From CAYNRG01 sp047973125 (GTDB taxonomy: Bacteria > Bacillota_I > Bacilli_A > Erysipelotrichales > Erysipelotrichaceae), in the NCBI GenBank assembly GCA_047973125.1, contig JBKEBK010000006.1:1-31406 (forward strand): a DNA stretch of 31,406 nucleotides, in the 5' to 3' direction. Numbering within the stretch: the stretch's first letter is position 1; each line of letters starts with the position of its first letter. Below, piece by piece: positions 31,200-31,406 of this stretch. A program made the position numbers and the translations under genes. Under the pieces are notes generated by a model. It was not told the origin of the DNA, made no database searches, and saw only the letters and a list, made by a program, of their open reading frames with translations.

Positions 31200-31219
31200 T
31201 TGACAAGTTTGCTTGTCAA
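31200..31219. promoter_or_regulatory. Operator-like palindrome before the small membrane gene
   Basis: TTGACAAG-TTTG-CTTGTCAA, a perfect 8-bp inverted repeat, sits in the 5' untranslated region. A further half site AAACTTGTCAA (31245-31255) covers the -35. The arrangement is typical for an HTH (Xre-like) repressor. Confidence 0.55.
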
Positions 31220-31227
31220 CTATTGTT

Positions 31228-31255
31228 ATTGTAATTCAGCCAGTAAACTTGTCAA
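31228..31255 (-). promoter_or_regulatory. Promoter of the small membrane protein gene
   Basis: Minus strand: TTGACA (31250-31255), 16 bp, TACAAT (31228-31233), about 40 bp before the proposed ATG. Confidence 0.7.
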
Positions 31256-31296
31256 TAGAAATATTTAATTTACCATAATTCTCTAAAATCAATAGT

Positions 31297-31330
31297 GATA
31301 ATGTCTTAATATATCAAACTCGATAATGTC
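31297..31330. repeat. Tandem GATAATGTC repeats at a probable IS end
   Basis: GATAATGTC occurs at 31297-31305 and 31322-31330, 25 bp apart in the same orientation, just before a transposase-like start codon. Such repeats near the start of a transposase gene often are its terminal or subterminal binding sites. Confidence 0.4.
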
Positions 31331-31375
31331 CCAAATGTTATATAATATACTTCTATTATTTAGGAGGTGTTATTT

Positions 31376-31406
31376 ATGAGAAAGGTTGTGTTAAGAATGA
31401 ATGAAG
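31376..31406 (+). mobile_element. Start of a transposase gene (ISNCY-like), cut by the window edge
   Basis: TAGGAGGTGTTATTT precedes ATG at 31376-31378, and the ten visible codons read MRKVVLRMNE. I recall this opening from ISNCY-group transposases (MRKVxLRMNE...), which have an HTH after it. TATAAT at 31341-31346 could be a -10. Only ten residues are visible, so the assignment is tentative. Confidence 0.45.

Noticed and set aside
1..31406. CRISPR arrays or prophage
   Set aside because: No regularly spaced repeats and no phage structural, integrase or packaging genes were seen; only one likely IS end at the right edge.

Overview
The window comes from a strongly AT-rich, low-GC Gram-positive bacterium. 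It uses the standard genetic code: TGA terminates several genes (for example aroC, citC and the ABC permease), Trp is TGG, and a tRNA-Trp with anticodon CCA is present, so it is not a code-4 mycoplasma. Shine-Dalgarno sites are strong (AGGAGG, GGAGG) and genes overlap heavily inside operons. Gene content (citrate fermentation with a Na+-pumping decarboxylase of the Enterococcus-like OadA/B/D/H type, BirA/BioY, a short ATP-PEPCK) suggests an anaerobic Bacillota of the Erysipelotrichia/Bacilli kind; this taxonomic guess is inference.

Layout. (1) 1-1200: a small tRNA operon on the minus strand (a degenerate tRNA-like unit followed by tRNA-Trp), then udp (uridine phosphorylase) on the plus strand. 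(2) 1197-10085, minus: a probable long operon starting with a thioredoxin-like lipoprotein, then aroB-aroC-aroEK (fusion)-aroF-aroA-aroQ, a MATE transporter, a NusG-II domain protein and a Gx-type transporter. It encodes the whole route from PEP plus erythrose-4-P to chorismate. (3) 10159-10707, plus: a membrane protein that may be translated from a leaderless mRNA. (4) 10713-20852, minus: the citrate fermentation locus in two units. oadH-oadD-oadB-small oadG-citC-citD-citE-citF-citX-oadA ends at a terminator at 13072-13101. A second unit, GntR regulator-citG-rluF, follows. (5) 21028-22543, plus: birA-bioY with a textbook BirA operator; biotin ligase and biotin uptake sit beside the biotin-dependent decarboxylase they serve. 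(6) 22556-25720, minus: a CitMHS citrate transporter whose promoter is overlapped by a cre-like site, and a divergent ATP-dependent PEP carboxykinase. Citrate enters, is split to acetate and oxaloacetate, and oxaloacetate is decarboxylated with Na+ pumping or converted to PEP.

(7) 25900-31406: an accessory region of unknown and decaying genes. Its centre is a divergent locus. One arm encodes a tiny 31-residue Cys-containing peptide, an ABC ATPase, an ABC-2 permease, a CPBP-like remnant and a 4-TM protein. The other arm encodes a BlaI-type repressor and an M56 (BlaR1-like) metalloprotease without a sensor domain. This looks like a peptide production/export or sensing cassette and is my main candidate for an undescribed system. 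It is followed by a frameshifted LytTR-type response-regulator remnant, a small membrane protein with a poly-A frameshift at its likely start, and the beginning of what looks like an ISNCY-type transposase at the right edge.

Limits: all family assignments are from reading motifs by eye; no database search, folding or alignment program was run.
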